Shown: positions 30,075 through 43,062, numbered from the stretch's first letter. The stretch is DNA of 49,934 nucleotides from Tepidimonas thermarum (GCF_007556705.1 NZ_VJOL01000015.1:1-49934); one strand, 5' to 3'. Translations and numbers: made by a program. The notes: generated by a model not told the origin, from the sequence alone.

Positions 30075-31028
30075 ATGACTGCCACGTCCCTTGCCCTGAC
30101 CCCGGTTGCTGCGCAAACACCGGCGACGGCGTGGTCGAGCACCTCGCTGACCCTGCCGCCGCTGGGCAATCTGGACGCCTACATCAGCGCGGTCAACCGC
30201 ATCCCCATGCTCAGCGCCGAGGAGGAGCGCGATTGCGCCCAGCGCTGGCGCCAGCACCAGGATCTGGAGGCCGCCGGCAAGCTGGTCCTGTCGCACCTGC
30301 GCCTGGTGGTGGCCATCTCGCGCCAGTACCTGGGCTACGGACTGCCGCAGGCCGACCTGATTCAAGAGGGCAACATCGGCCTGATGAAAGCCGTCAAGCG
30401 CTTTGACCCCGCGCAAGGCGTGCGGCTGGTCAGCTACGCGGTGCACTGGATCAAGGCCGAAATCCACGAGTTCATCTTGCGCAACTGGCGCATGGTTAAA
30501 GTGGCCACGACCAAGGCGCAGCGCAAGCTGTTTTTCAACCTGCGCGCCCTCAAGCGCGGCTTCAAGGCCGACGCGGCGGACGAAGACGCTGCCCGCGAGC
30601 GCCTGACCGACGCCGAAATCGACGTCGTGGCGCGCGAGCTCAATGTGCGCCGCGAAGACGTCATCGAGATGGAGACGCGCCTGAGCGGCGCCGACGTGGT
30701 GCTCGATCCGCTGCCGGGCGACGATGGCGAGGAGGCCTACGGCCCGATCGCCTACCTGGCCGACCACCGGCACGAGCCGACCGCGGTGCTGGAGGCGCGC
30801 GAGCGCGAGCGCCTGGGCTCCGAAGGCATCGAGCACGCCCTGGCGCAGCTCGACGAGCGCTCGCGCCGCATCGTGACCGCGCGCTGGCTGCAGGTCAAAG
30901 ACGACGGCAGCGGCGGCGCCACGCTGCAGGAGCTGGCCGACGAGTATGGCGTCAGCGCCGAGCGCATCCGCCAAATCGAGGCGGCCGCGCTCAAGAAGCT
31001 GCGCAAGGCGCTCGAAGCCTACGCCTGA
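30075..31028 (+). CDS. rpoH: RNA polymerase sigma factor RpoH (sigma-32)
   Basis: 317 residues. It has sigma region 2 (LVVAISRQYLGYGLPQADLI, then QEGNIGLMKAVKRFDPAQG, RLVSYAVHWIKAEI), the RpoH-specific box TTKAQRKLFFNLR (about 150-162), and region 4 ending LADEYGVSAERIRQIEAAALKKLR. It directs transcription of heat-shock genes. The ATG at 30075 is preceded by GGAGAGGAGA; an in-frame ATG at 30042 would lie before that site. The perfect CIRCE upstream suggests HrcA repression in unstressed cells. Its stop converges with lysS 15 bases away. Confidence 0.96.
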   Translation: MTATSLALTPVAAQTPATAWSSTSLTLPPLGNLDAYISAVNRIPMLSAEEERDCAQRWRQHQDLEAAGKLVLSHLRLVVAISRQYLGYGLPQADLIQEGNIGLMKAVKRFDPAQGVRLVSYAVHWIKAEIHEFILRNWRMVKVATTKAQRKLFFNLRALKRGFKADAADEDAARERLTDAEIDVVARELNVRREDVIEMETRLSGADVVLDPLPGDDGEEAYGPIAYLADHRHEPTAVLEARERERLGSEGIEHALAQLDERSRRIVTARWLQVKDDGSGGATLQELADEYGVSAERIRQIEAAALKKLRKALEAYA

Positions 31029-31043
31029 CGCGCGCCGCCTTGC

Positions 31044-32606
31044 TCAGCCCTCGCGCCGCAGCGCGGGAAAGAGAATGACGTCGCGGATGCTGGGGCTGTC
31101 GGTCAGCAGCATGATCAGGCGGTCGATGCCCACGCCGCAGCCACCGGCGGGCGGCATGCCGTACTCCAGCGCACGGATGTAGTCGGCGTCGTAGTACATG
31201 GCTTCGTCGTCGCCGGCGTCCTTGTTGGCCACCTGGGCGTGGAAGCGCTCGGCCTGGTCCTCCGGGTCGTTGAGCTCGGAAAAGCCGTTGGCGATCTCGC
31301 GTCCCGTGATGTAGAGCTCGAAGCGCTCGGTGATCGTGGGGTCGGTGTCGCTGGCGCGCGCCAGCGGCGAGATTTCGGTCGGGTGGTTGCAGATGAAGGT
31401 TGGCTGCCAGAGCTTGTCTTCCACCACCTCCTCGAAGTAGAGCACCTGCAGACCCGCCAGGCTGCGCGCATCCAGCCGCTCTTTGACCGGGTCCAGGCCC
31501 AGACGGCGCAGTTGCGCACGCAGCCACGCCGCATCATCGACGCGCTCGCCGGCATCGGTGTGCTGCAGGATGGCTTCGCGGATGGTCAGGCGCGCAAACG
31601 GCGCCTCCAGGTCCACGTCGCGGCCCTGATAGACCAGCTGCCCCCCGCCGCAAACCGTGCGCGCGACGTGGCGCAGCAGCTGCTCGGTAAACGCCATGAG
31701 GTCCACGTGGTTCCAGTACGCCGCGTAGAACTCCATCATGGTGAATTCGGGGTTGTGGCGGACGCTGATGCCTTCGTTGCGGAAATTGCGGTTGATCTCG
31801 AACACGCGGTCGAACCCGCCCACCAGCAGCCGCTTGAGGTAGAGCTCCGGCGCGATGCGCAGGTACATTTCCTGGTCGAGCGCGTTGTGGTGCGTCACGA
31901 ACGGGCGCGCGTTGGCCCCACCCGGAATCGGGTGCAGCATGGGGGTTTCGACCTCCAAAAAGCCGTGCTGCACCATGTACTCGCGCAACGCCGTGACCGC
32001 CAGGCTGCGCGCCACGAAGCGCTGGCGCGCCGACACATCGGTCATCAGGTCCACATAGCGTTGGCGGGCCTTGAGCTCGGGGTCGTGGATGCCGTGGAAC
32101 TTGTCCGGCAGCGGCCGCAGGCTTTTGACCACCAGGCGCAGCCGGTCGGCCTTGATCGAGAGCTCGCCCGTGCGCGTCTTGAACACCGTGCCCTCGGCGT
32201 AGACGATGTCGCCCAGATCCCAGTGCTTGAAGGCATCGTAGGTGGCCTCGCCCAACGCGTCCTTGGTCAGGTAGAGCTGGATGCGCCCGCCGGTCGGGCC
32301 AAAGGACGCGTCCTGGAGGGTGGCGAAGCTCGCCTTGCCCATGACGCGCTTGAGCATCATGCGCCCAGCGACGCTGACGCGTGCGTGCAACGGCTCGAGC
32401 AGCTCGTTGCTCATGTGGCCGTACTCGGCGTGCAGGGCCTCGGCGGTGTGCTGCGGCCGCACATCGTTGGGGAAGGCGGGCCCGCCACCCTGCCGCGCGG
32501 CGGCGCGCAACGCCTGCAGTTTCTCGCGGCGCTCGGCAATCAGCTGGTTTTCACTGACGGCCTCGGCAGGCGCGGCATCCGACGGGGCAACGGGCGTATG
32601 GGTCAT
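31044..32606 (-). CDS. lysS: Lysyl-tRNA synthetase, class II
   Basis: A 520-residue class II synthetase that charges tRNA-Lys. An OB-fold anticodon-binding domain (about 70-190; [21 protein letters not shown]) precedes the catalytic domain. That domain has motif 1 ([20 protein letters not shown]), motif 2 ([20 protein letters not shown]) and motif 3 ([15 protein letters not shown]). The start is the ATG at 32604-32606; the first 30 residues are a variable extension. It has its own TACAAT promoter in the 93-base gap before livF. Confidence 0.97.
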   Translation of the reverse strand: MTHTPVAPSDAAPAEAVSENQLIAERREKLQALRAAARQGGGPAFPNDVRPQHTAEALHAEYGHMSNELLEPLHARVSVAGRMMLKRVMGKASFATLQDASFGPTGGRIQLYLTKDALGEATYDAFKHWDLGDIVYAEGTVFKTRTGELSIKADRLRLVVKSLRPLPDKFHGIHDPELKARQRYVDLMTDVSARQRFVARSLAVTALREYMVQHGFLEVETPMLHPIPGGANARPFVTHHNALDQEMYLRIAPELYLKRLLVGGFDRVFEINRNFRNEGISVRHNPEFTMMEFYAAYWNHVDLMAFTEQLLRHVARTVCGGGQLVYQGRDVDLEAPFARLTIREAILQHTDAGERVDDAAWLRAQLRRLGLDPVKERLDARSLAGLQVLYFEEVVEDKLWQPTFICNHPTEISPLARASDTDPTITERFELYITGREIANGFSELNDPEDQAERFHAQVANKDAGDDEAMYYDADYIRALEYGMPPAGGCGVGIDRLIMLLTDSPSIRDVILFPALRREG

Positions 32607-32654
32607 GGCGTCACAACGAAAGAGGGTTTTGCAGCCGGTGCCGCAAAACCCACT

Positions 32655-32660
32655 ATTGTA
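32655..32660 (-). promoter_or_regulatory. Probable -10 element for lysS
   Basis: The minus-strand hexamer TACAAT lies about 48 bases upstream of the lysS start in the livF-lysS gap; the -35 is weak. It suggests lysS is not simply the last gene of the liv operon. Confidence 0.4.
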
Positions 32661-32699
32661 GGCCGCGCCCACGCCGCGCGGGGCGCCCCTGATGGGGGC

Positions 32700-33431
32700 T
32701 TAGACCTCGGCCGCCGCCTCGCCCAGGTACGCCGCGCGCACCTTGGGATCGTCCAACATGGCCTTGGCGTCGCCGGTCATGATGATTTCGCCCGAGTCCA
32801 TGACGTAGCCGCGGTCGGCCACCTGCAAGGCACGGCGGGCGTTTTGCTCCACCAGCAACACCGTCATGCCCTGGGCGTGCACGTCGCGCACGACCTCGAA
32901 GATTTTGTCCACCATGATCGGCGACAGGCCCATCGAGGGCTCGTCGAGCAGCAGCAGCTTGGGCCGGCTCATGAGCGCGCGCGCCATGGCCAGCATCTGC
33001 TGCTCACCGCCCGACATGGTGCCCGCGAGCTGGTCGCGCCGCTCCTTCAGACGCGGAAAGAGCGCAAACATACGGTCGATGTCGCGCGCGATCTCGTCCT
33101 TGTCGCGGCGCACGTAGGCGCCCATGAGCAGGTTTTCGGTGATGGTCATGCGCGTGAACACGCCGCGGCCTTCGGGCACCATCGCCAGCCCGCGCTTGAC
33201 CAGGTCCCACGAGCCCACGCCGCGGATCGACTGACCCTGATAGACGATGTCGCCCCCCTCGGCCAGCAGCATGCCGGTGATGGCCTTCATGGTCGTGGTC
33301 TTGCCGGCGCCGTTGGAGCCGATGAGCGTGACCAGCTCGCCTTCGCGCACCTCCAAGTCGATGCCCTTGACGGCCTTGATGCCGCCATAGGAGACCTTCA
33401 GGCCCGTGACTTTCAACAGGGTGTTCGCCAT
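32700..33431 (-). CDS. livF: Branched-chain amino acid ABC transporter ATPase LivF
   Basis: 243 residues. Walker A GSNGAGKTTTMKAITG, signature MSGGEQQMLAMARALM, Walker B LLLLDEPSMGLSP and Q-containing switch region LLVEQNAR mark LivF. It is one of the two ATPases of the high-affinity branched-chain amino acid importer. The ATG at 33429-33431 lies one base after the livG stop. It is the last gene of livHMGF. Confidence 0.95.
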   Translation of the reverse strand: MANTLLKVTGLKVSYGGIKAVKGIDLEVREGELVTLIGSNGAGKTTTMKAITGMLLAEGGDIVYQGQSIRGVGSWDLVKRGLAMVPEGRGVFTRMTITENLLMGAYVRRDKDEIARDIDRMFALFPRLKERRDQLAGTMSGGEQQMLAMARALMSRPKLLLLDEPSMGLSPIMVDKIFEVVRDVHAQGMTVLLVEQNARRALQVADRGYVMDSGEIIMTGDAKAMLDDPKVRAAYLGEAAAEV

Positions 33432-33432
33432 C

Positions 33433-34203
33433 TCAGTGTCCTCCGGTGCCCAGATAGGCCTCGATCACCTTGGGGTTCTTTTGCACGTCGGCCGGCGTGC
33501 CCTCGGCGAGTTGCTTGCCGTAGTCCAGCACAGTCACACGGTCGCACAACCCCATGACGAGCTTGACGTCGTGCTCGATGAGCAGGATGGTGCGGTTGTC
33601 ACGGCGGATGCGGTCGATCAGCTCGCGCAGCTGCACCTTCTCGGTGGCGTTCATGCCGGCGGCCGGCTCGTCCAGCGCGATGAGCTGCGGGTCGGTGGCC
33701 AAGGCGCGCGCAATCTCCAGCCGGCGCTGGTCGCCGTAGGACAGGGTGCGCGCCTTGTAGTCGGCGTACTTGGCAATGCCCACGTACTCCAGCAGCTCCA
33801 TGGCGCGCTCGGCAATGGCGCGCTCCTCCGCGCGGAAGGACGGCGTGCGCAAAATGGCGCCAAAGATGCCCGACTTGGTGCGTACATGGCGCCCGACCAT
33901 GACGTTTTCCAGCACGGTCATCTCGGCAAACAGCCGGATGTTCTGGAAGGTGCGCGCGATGCCCGCCTTGGCCACCTCGTGCACCGCGGTGGGCGTGTAG
34001 GGCTTGCCCGCGAGCTCGAACGTGCCGCTGTCGGGCGTGTACAGGCCGGTGAGCACGTTGAAAAACGTGGTCTTGCCCGCGCCGTTGGGGCCGATGAGGC
34101 CATAGACCTGGCCGCGCTTGATTTCGATGCCAACGTCGGAGAGCGCCTGCAGGCCGCCGAAGCGCTTGGAGACGCCGCTGACTTTCAGGATGGTGTCGGT
34201 CAT
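33433..34203 (-). CDS. livG: Branched-chain amino acid ABC transporter ATPase LivG
   Basis: 256 residues with Walker A GPNGAGKTTFFNVLTGLY, signature LSYGDQRRLEIARALA, Walker B LIALDEPAAGMNATEK and H-loop LIEHDVKLVMGL; the AGMNATE sequence is typical of LivG. It pairs with LivF. It starts with ATG at 34201-34203, 10 bases after livM. Confidence 0.95.
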   Translation of the reverse strand: MTDTILKVSGVSKRFGGLQALSDVGIEIKRGQVYGLIGPNGAGKTTFFNVLTGLYTPDSGTFELAGKPYTPTAVHEVAKAGIARTFQNIRLFAEMTVLENVMVGRHVRTKSGIFGAILRTPSFRAEERAIAERAMELLEYVGIAKYADYKARTLSYGDQRRLEIARALATDPQLIALDEPAAGMNATEKVQLRELIDRIRRDNRTILLIEHDVKLVMGLCDRVTVLDYGKQLAEGTPADVQKNPKVIEAYLGTGGH

Positions 34204-34213
34204 GGGGTGCTCC

Positions 34214-35314
34214 TCACTTGCTCAGGGCCTTGCCGTGCTCGGGCGCGGGCCACAGACCGCGCGGACGCAGCAGCATGACGATGACCATGGCCAGCGCGAT
34301 CAGCAGCTGGCGCAAGATCTCCGGCGCCAGCCGGCCGTCGGTGAGGTGGTGCAGCGGCCCGGCCAGGTGGCGCAGCAGCTCTGGCAGCCCGGCCAGCAGC
34401 AGCGCGCCCAGGATCACGCCCGGGATGTGGCCCAGGCCGCCCAGCACCACCATGGCGACGATCATCACCGACTCCATGAGGACGAACGACTCCGGGTACA
34501 CGCCGCGCATGAGCGAGGCAAACAGCACGCCGGCAATGCCACCGAACGTGGCGCTGGAGCCAAACGCCGCCAGCTTGAGGTTGCGCGTGTTGATGCCCAT
34601 CGCCTTGGCGGCGATTTCATCCTCGCGGATGGCCATCCAGGCGCGACCGATGCGCGAGTTGCCCATGCGGTGCGCGATGATCACCGTCATCACGACGAAG
34701 AACAGGATCAGGTAGTAGTACAGCGTCACCGACTCGAAGGTGTAGGTCCAGTCCCCGAACGAGATCGTCAGCCGCTGCCCCATGTTGTGCCCAAACACCG
34801 TCACCGCATCGACACCGGCGATGCCCTTGGGGCCGTTGGTCAGGTTGATCGGACGGTCCAGGTTGAGCATGAAGATGCGCACGATCTCGCCAAAGCCCAA
34901 CGTCACGATGGCCAGGTAGTCGCCACGCAGCTTGAGCACCGGATAGCCCAGGATGAGCCCGGTCATGCCCGCCAAGATCGCCGCCAGGAAGATGACGATC
35001 CAGAAGCTGAGGTGGATGCCGTTGGGGAACATCGCGGCAATCGCCGGGAAGTTGTCGGCCAGGTGGCTGGAGGCCAACAGGCTGTAGAGGTAGGCGCCGA
35101 CGGCAAAAAAGGCGATGAAGCCCAGGTCCAGCAGCCCGGCGTAGCCGACCACGATGTTGAGGCCCAGCGCCAGCATCACATACAGCAGCGCGACATCGAC
35201 GATGCGCACCCACGAGTTGCTGCCCGTGGCCTGCAGCAGCAGCGGCAGCATCAGCAGGCCGATGGCCGCCAGCGCGAAGACGACCAGCTTGGAGGAGGTT
35301 TTGGATTGGCTCAT
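34214..35314 (-). CDS. livM: Branched-chain amino acid ABC transporter permease LivM
   Basis: A 366-residue multi-helix permease. Key blocks are LGLNIVVGYAGLLDLGFIAFFAVGAYLYSL, the LKLRGDYLAIVTLGFGEIVRIF core, and the ATPase-contact region GRAWMAIREDEIAAKAMGIN. The C-terminus has VLGGLGHIPGVILGALLLAGLPELLRHL. The start ATG at 35312-35314 (MSQSKTSSKLVVFALAAIG) is preceded by AGGAG-like GGGACAGGAGC; the frame is open upstream but that lies within the livH end. The gap to livH is 22 bases. Confidence 0.95.
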   Translation of the reverse strand: MSQSKTSSKLVVFALAAIGLLMLPLLLQATGSNSWVRIVDVALLYVMLALGLNIVVGYAGLLDLGFIAFFAVGAYLYSLLASSHLADNFPAIAAMFPNGIHLSFWIVIFLAAILAGMTGLILGYPVLKLRGDYLAIVTLGFGEIVRIFMLNLDRPINLTNGPKGIAGVDAVTVFGHNMGQRLTISFGDWTYTFESVTLYYYLILFFVVMTVIIAHRMGNSRIGRAWMAIREDEIAAKAMGINTRNLKLAAFGSSATFGGIAGVLFASLMRGVYPESFVLMESVMIVAMVVLGGLGHIPGVILGALLLAGLPELLRHLAGPLHHLTDGRLAPEILRQLLIALAMVIVMLLRPRGLWPAPEHGKALSK

Positions 35315-35336
35315 GTCAAGCTCCTGTCCCAGCCCA

Positions 35337-36266
35337 TCAAGCGCGGTCGGCCACCCGCTCGCCCAGCAGCCCCGAGGGACGCAGCGTGAGCACGATGGCC
35401 AGCACGATGAACGCAAAAATGTCGGAGTACTGGCTGCCCAGGAAGCCGCCCGTCAGCGGCCCCAGGTAGCCGGCGCCCAGCGATTCGATCAACCCCAGCG
35501 AAATGCCGCCGACCACGGCGCCCGCCAGGTTGCCGATGCCGCCAAAGACCGCCGCCACGAACGCCTTGAGCCCGGGCATGAAACCCATGGAGTGCTGCAC
35601 CGTGCCGTAGTTGGACGCCCACATGATGCCGGCAATGGCCGCCAGCATGGCGCCGATGATGAAGGTGGCCGAAATCACCACGTCGGGCCGGATGCCCATG
35701 AGCCCGGCCACGCGCGGGTTTTCGGCGGTGGCGCGCATGGCGCGGCCCAGGCTGGTCTTGTTGACCATGTACATCAGCAGCGACAGCACGATCGCGGTGG
35801 TGGCCAAAATCACCACCTGCGTGGGCGAAATCACCGCCCCGCCCAGGTTGAACGGCTCACTCGGCAGCAGCGTGGGGTAGGACTTGGGGTTGGGCTTCCA
35901 GATGATCATCGCCAGCGTCTGCAGCAAGATGCTCATGCCGATGGCGGTGATCAGCGGTGCCAAGCGCGGCGAATTGCGCAGCGGCTTGTACGCCAGCTTT
36001 TCGATCGAGTAGTTGAGGACGGCGCACACCACCATCGAGATCAGCGCGGCCAGGATCAGCACGGCCCAGCCGGGTGCGCCGGGCATGGCCTCGCGGGCCT
36101 GGACGATGATCGTCCAGCTGGTTAGCGCGCCCACCATGAGCACGTCACCATGGGCAAAATTGATCAGCCCGATGATGCCGTACACCATGGTGTAGCCCAG
36201 CGCCACCAACGCGTACATGCTGCCCAGCACCAGACCGTTGATGATCTGCTGTAGCAAAACATCCAT
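35337..36266 (-). CDS. livH: Branched-chain amino acid ABC transporter permease LivH
   Basis: A 309-residue LivH permease starting MDVLLQQIINGLVLGSMYALVALGYTMVYGI, with INFAHGDVLMVGA (about 36-48), GRAMRATAENPRVAGLMGI and the C-terminal AVFGGIGNLAGAVVGG loop. It is the first gene of livHMGF. A probable promoter and a terminator-like hairpin lie in the roughly 120 bases upstream. No substrate-binding protein gene (livJ/livK) is found next to the operon in this window. Confidence 0.95.
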   Translation of the reverse strand: MDVLLQQIINGLVLGSMYALVALGYTMVYGIIGLINFAHGDVLMVGALTSWTIIVQAREAMPGAPGWAVLILAALISMVVCAVLNYSIEKLAYKPLRNSPRLAPLITAIGMSILLQTLAMIIWKPNPKSYPTLLPSEPFNLGGAVISPTQVVILATTAIVLSLLMYMVNKTSLGRAMRATAENPRVAGLMGIRPDVVISATFIIGAMLAAIAGIMWASNYGTVQHSMGFMPGLKAFVAAVFGGIGNLAGAVVGGISLGLIESLGAGYLGPLTGGFLGSQYSDIFAFIVLAIVLTLRPSGLLGERVADRA

Positions 36267-36316
36267 GAGAGCTCTCCGTTGTGAGGAACGACCAACCTGT
36301 GCGACTGCTGGCCGAA

Positions 36317-36370
36317 CGGGTTAGCAAAAAACCCGCCAGTTTTGGCCCGATCAGGGCCGTGGGGCGGGTT
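36317..36370 (-). promoter_or_regulatory. Terminator / possible attenuator between rarA and livH
   Basis: On the minus strand AACCCGCC (36370-36363) pairs with GGCGGGTT (36337-36330), followed directly by a T-run: an intrinsic terminator. An inner stem GGCCC/GGGCC sits inside its loop. A third segment AACCCG (36322-36317) can pair with the same GGCGGGTT-side bases, giving an alternative anti-terminator. A TACAAT at 36386-36381 would start transcription just before this structure, so it could attenuate livHMGF. It may simply end the rarA transcript. Confidence 0.6.
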
Positions 36371-36380
36371 CGGCGGCGGG

Positions 36381-36386
36381 ATTGTA
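36381..36386 (-). promoter_or_regulatory. Probable -10 element of livHMGF
   Basis: The minus-strand hexamer is TACAAT, within the 255-base rarA-livH gap. The predicted transcript starts near 36374, immediately before the terminator-like hairpin. The -35 region is GC-rich and weak. The rest of the gap (36387-36521) shows no further recognisable gene. Confidence 0.4.
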
Positions 36387-36521
36387 GCCAAGGCCCCCGC
36401 CGGCGCGCGACGGTGTTTGCCCTAGGCTGGCCCAAAACCTCAGGGTTTACCCGCGCGGTTGGGGTATCCGGCAGCCGGTCCGTGCAGCTTCATCAATACA
36501 ACTGGCGCTGCATTAGATGCA

Positions 36522-37841
36522 CTAATGGTCGCCGTGCTTCGGCCCTGGCGGCGTCTGTGCCTGGGCGTTGCGACGCCGCAGCTCGGCCAGTTTGTCGCCG
36601 ATGCGGATCTCCAGCCCGCGTGGCACGGGTTCGTAAAAGCGCGGCGGCGCCACCCCCTCGGGAAAGTAGCACACGCCCGCCGCGAAGGCATCGGGCTCGT
36701 CGTGCGCGTAGCGGTAGCCGCGGCCGTAGTCCAGGCGCTTCATGAGCGCGGTGGGCGCATTGCGCAGGTGCAGCGGCACCGGCCGGGTGCCATCGCGCGC
36801 CACAAAGTTGCGCGCCGCTTTGTAAGCGGTGTAGACGGCGTTGCTCTTGGGGGCCACGGCCAGGTACACCACCGCCTCGGCCAGGGCCAATTCCCCCTCG
36901 GGGCTGCCCAGGCGCTCGTAGACCTCGGCGGCGTCCAGCGCCAGCCGCAGCGCGCGCGGGTCGGCCAGCCCGATGTCCTCGCTGGCCATGCGAATCAGCC
37001 GCCGCGCCACGTAGCGCGGATCGACCCCGCCGTCGAGCATGCGCACGAACCAGTACAGCGCCGCGTCCGGGTCGGAGCCGCGCACACTCTTGTGCAAGGC
37101 GCTGATGGTGTCGTAGAACTGCTCGCCCCCTTTGTCGTAGCGGCGCAAGCGCTCGCCCAGCGTGCGCAGCAGCCAGGCGTCGTCGATCGCCGTGCGCCCC
37201 TGGGCGCGCGCGGTCACCGCCAGCGTCTCCAGGGTGTTGAGCAGGCGGCGCGCGTCGCCATCGGCATAGGCCACCAGGCGTTGCCGCGCCTCGGCCTGCA
37301 GCGCCGGCAGCTCGCCGGTGGCCAGCGCGCGGTCGATGAGGGCCTGCAAATCCGCTTCGGTCAGCGGCTGCAGCACATACACCGTGGCGCGCGACAGCAG
37401 CGCGGCGTTGACCTCGAAGCTCGGGTTTTCGGTGGTGGCGCCAACGAAGGTGAACAGGCCGCTTTCCACGTGCGGCAAAAAGGCATCCTGCTGGGCTTTG
37501 TTGAAGCGGTGCACCTCGTCCACGAAGACGATGGTGGGCTGTGGCCGCAGGCCGCTGCGGGCGGCCTCGGCGCGCTCCACCGCGTCGCGGATGTCTTTGA
37601 CCCCGCCGAGCACCGCGCTGATGGCGATGAACTGGGCGTCGAACGCCTGCGCCATCAGGCGCGCCAGCGTGGTCTTGCCCACGCCCGGCGGCCCCCACAG
37701 GATGCAGCTGTGCGGACGGCCGCTCTCGAACGCCAGCCGCAGTGGCATGCCTTCGCCCAGCAGGTGGGCTTGGCCGATGACCTCGCCCAGCGTGCGCGGT
37801 CGCAGCCGTTCGGCCAGGGGGACATGGGGTGCGGACGCCAT
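36522..37841 (-). CDS. rarA: Replication-associated recombination protein RarA (MgsA)
   Basis: A 439-residue AAA+ ATPase related to clamp-loader subunits, acting at stalled forks. It begins with [22 protein letters not shown]; Walker A is [15 protein letters not shown] (about 49-63), Walker [20 protein letters not shown], then sensor 1 [12 protein letters not shown]. The C-terminal tetramerisation region includes [26 protein letters not shown]. The ATG at 37839-37841 is preferred; the open frame upstream belongs to the opposite-strand exporter gene. An intrinsic terminator lies 150 bases downstream. Confidence 0.96.
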   Translation of the reverse strand: MASAPHVPLAERLRPRTLGEVIGQAHLLGEGMPLRLAFESGRPHSCILWGPPGVGKTTLARLMAQAFDAQFIAISAVLGGVKDIRDAVERAEAARSGLRPQPTIVFVDEVHRFNKAQQDAFLPHVESGLFTFVGATTENPSFEVNAALLSRATVYVLQPLTEADLQALIDRALATGELPALQAEARQRLVAYADGDARRLLNTLETLAVTARAQGRTAIDDAWLLRTLGERLRRYDKGGEQFYDTISALHKSVRGSDPDAALYWFVRMLDGGVDPRYVARRLIRMASEDIGLADPRALRLALDAAEVYERLGSPEGELALAEAVVYLAVAPKSNAVYTAYKAARNFVARDGTRPVPLHLRNAPTALMKRLDYGRGYRYAHDEPDAFAAGVCYFPEGVAPPRFYEPVPRGLEIRIGDKLAELRRRNAQAQTPPGPKHGDH

Positions 37842-37910
37842 GGCGCCATTGTCGCGCAGCCGCTGGCCTGCGCTTGACCCGCGCCCGTCGCCAGTGGCAC
37901 GATGCGTCCG

Positions 37911-38522
37911 ATGGCACTCGACACCTGGATCGTCTACGCGCTGGCCGCGCTGGGCCTGTCGCTTTCCCCCGGCCCCAACGGCTTGCTGGCGCTCACCCAC
38001 GGTGCGCTCTACGGGCGCCGGCGCACGTTCTACACCATCGGTGGCGGGGCGCTGGGCTTCGTCATCGTGATCGCGCTGTCGATGTTTGGCATCGGGGCCT
38101 TGCTGCAAACCTCGCTGGTGTGGCTGACGGTGATGAAGTGGGTCGGGGGCCTGTACCTGGTGTACCTGGGGGTGCAGGTCTGGCGCGCCCCGCCCATCGG
38201 CATGGACATCCGCGCCAGCCAGGCCCAGCGCTCGCGCCGTTCGATGTTTCGCCAGGGCCTGCTGTCGGCGGTGACCAACCCCAAGGGGTTGCTGTTCTTC
38301 GCCGCGTTTTTGCCGCAGTTCATCGACCCGCACCGCAGCCTGTGGGGGCAATTCGTGGTGATGGCGGGCACCTTTGCCGTGATCGAAATCGCCACCGAAG
38401 CGGTGATCGCGAGCACCGCGTCGCGCCTGACGCCGTGGCTGCGGCGCGTCGGGCGGCGCTTCAACCAAGCCTGCGGCGGCGTGTTCATGGCCATCGGCGC
38501 CGCGCTGCCGCTGCGCGGGTGA
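37911..38522 (+). CDS. LysE/RhtB-family amino acid exporter
   Basis: About 203 residues with the family start [22 protein letters not shown] and [11 protein letters not shown] and [23 protein letters not shown] blocks, and five to six hydrophobic helices. Members export homoserine, threonine, lysine or related metabolites; the substrate cannot be told. The start is ATG 37911 (MALDTW) or ATG 37902. It is transcribed against its neighbours, divergent from rarA and convergent with lolA, and looks like an insertion into the usual ftsK-lolA-rarA block. Confidence 0.9.
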   Translation: MALDTWIVYALAALGLSLSPGPNGLLALTHGALYGRRRTFYTIGGGALGFVIVIALSMFGIGALLQTSLVWLTVMKWVGGLYLVYLGVQVWRAPPIGMDIRASQAQRSRRSMFRQGLLSAVTNPKGLLFFAAFLPQFIDPHRSLWGQFVVMAGTFAVIEIATEAVIASTASRLTPWLRRVGRRFNQACGGVFMAIGAALPLRG

Positions 38523-38569
38523 GCCAGGGCGGTGGCGCCTGCGCGGCCGGGCGGCAGCCCAGACGGCCG

Positions 38570-39235
38570 TTACGGCCGCACCACCTCGGCGCCGGGCGGC
38601 GGCTGGAACCGAAAGCTCGCCGCCGTCAAGCCTGCCGCGCGCTCCAGCGGGCCAAAGCGCAGCAGCGAGCGCTGGCCAAAGCTGTCGAGGATGTCCAGCG
38701 TTTCGAGCTGCCCGGCGCGAAAACCGATGCGAATCCGCTGCACCTGCCCGTCGCGCGCCTTGGGCGTGGCCTCGACCCAGCGCAGGCCGTCGCCCGCCTC
38801 GCCTTCGGCGAGCGTGAAGACCTGGCGCACCGCCCGCAAATCGGGCGCGGCGGCCAGCAACGCGGCCGGCGTGTTGGCCAACGCCTCGGCCTGGCGGCGC
38901 GCCGTCACCTGGTTGAGGTCGGGGTCGAACAGCCACAGCGTCTGCCCGTCGGCCACGATGAGCTGCTCGAACGGCTGGGTGTAGTGAAAGCGAAAACGGT
39001 CGGGGCGCAAAAACGCAAATTCGCCGCGGCTGGTGCGCTGGCGCGCCACGGTTTCGCCCTCGCGCAGCGGGGCGGTAACGGTCTGCGTAAAGCTGGCGCG
39101 CCCCTGCTGCACGCCCGCCAAAAACGCCTCCAAATCCTGCAGCCCGCCGGCTTGCGCGTGCACCAGCCGCGGCAGCGCGCCCGCGAGGGCAGCGGCCAGG
39201 GTGCTCAGGAGGATCAGGGTGTTGCGTCGGTGCAT
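38570..39235 (-). CDS. lolA: Outer-membrane lipoprotein carrier protein LolA
   Basis: A 221-residue periplasmic chaperone with signal peptide ([28 protein letters not shown]). [42 protein letters not shown] and [22 protein letters not shown] are standard LolA. It carries lipoproteins from LolCDE to LolB. The start is the ATG at 39233-39235; earlier codons are antisense-like. It lies downstream of ftsK on the same strand with a 74-base gap. Confidence 0.94.
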   Translation of the reverse strand: MHRRNTLILLSTLAAALAGALPRLVHAQAGGLQDLEAFLAGVQQGRASFTQTVTAPLREGETVARQRTSRGEFAFLRPDRFRFHYTQPFEQLIVADGQTLWLFDPDLNQVTARRQAEALANTPAALLAAAPDLRAVRQVFTLAEGEAGDGLRWVEATPKARDGQVQRIRIGFRAGQLETLDILDSFGQRSLLRFGPLERAAGLTAASFRFQPPPGAEVVRP

Positions 39236-39309
39236 GGTGCTTCGAGGGACGGGGGTGGGATGCGGTTCCGAGCGCGCCGCTGCGCCACGCGCAACGGGTG
39301 CGCGCGGCA

Positions 39310-42828
<3,519 letters not shown>

Positions 42829-42852
42829 CCACCGGCCGGGCGCGCTTGCCGG

Positions 42853-42858
42853 TATAAT
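42853..42858 (+). promoter_or_regulatory. Consensus -10 (TATAAT) upstream of rpmB
   Basis: A perfect TATAAT lies 24 bases after the trxB stop. No convincing -35 is seen at 17 bases. If used it starts an mRNA with a leader of nearly 200 bases before rpmB. Confidence 0.5.
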
Positions 42859-42865
42859 TTTAGGT

Positions 42866-43062
42866 TTGCTGCGGCTTGGGCTGGCCCATGGGGCCTGTCA
42901 CATGCGGGCCGCCGCAATGGGCCGCCCGCGAGCCGGAGCCGTCCACACGCCGTGTATTGTCCAGACGAGGCACTCCACGTGTGGCAGGCGGCACAGCACA
43001 GGACGCGGGCGAGGTGCCGGCCGGGGCGACCCGGCGGGCGATATTGGATTGGAGTGACCAAC
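42866..43062 (+). promoter_or_regulatory. Long structured leader of rpmB-rpmG
   Basis: About 197 bases between the inferred start and the rpmB ATG carry no convincing ORF. Several inverted repeats are visible, for example GGCCCATGGGGCC (42885-42897) and GCGGGC...GCCCGC around 42904-42929. A GGAGTGA site lies 10 bases before the ATG. The leader may bear autogenous control by a ribosomal protein, as is common for r-protein operons, but no known motif was recognised. Confidence 0.3.
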
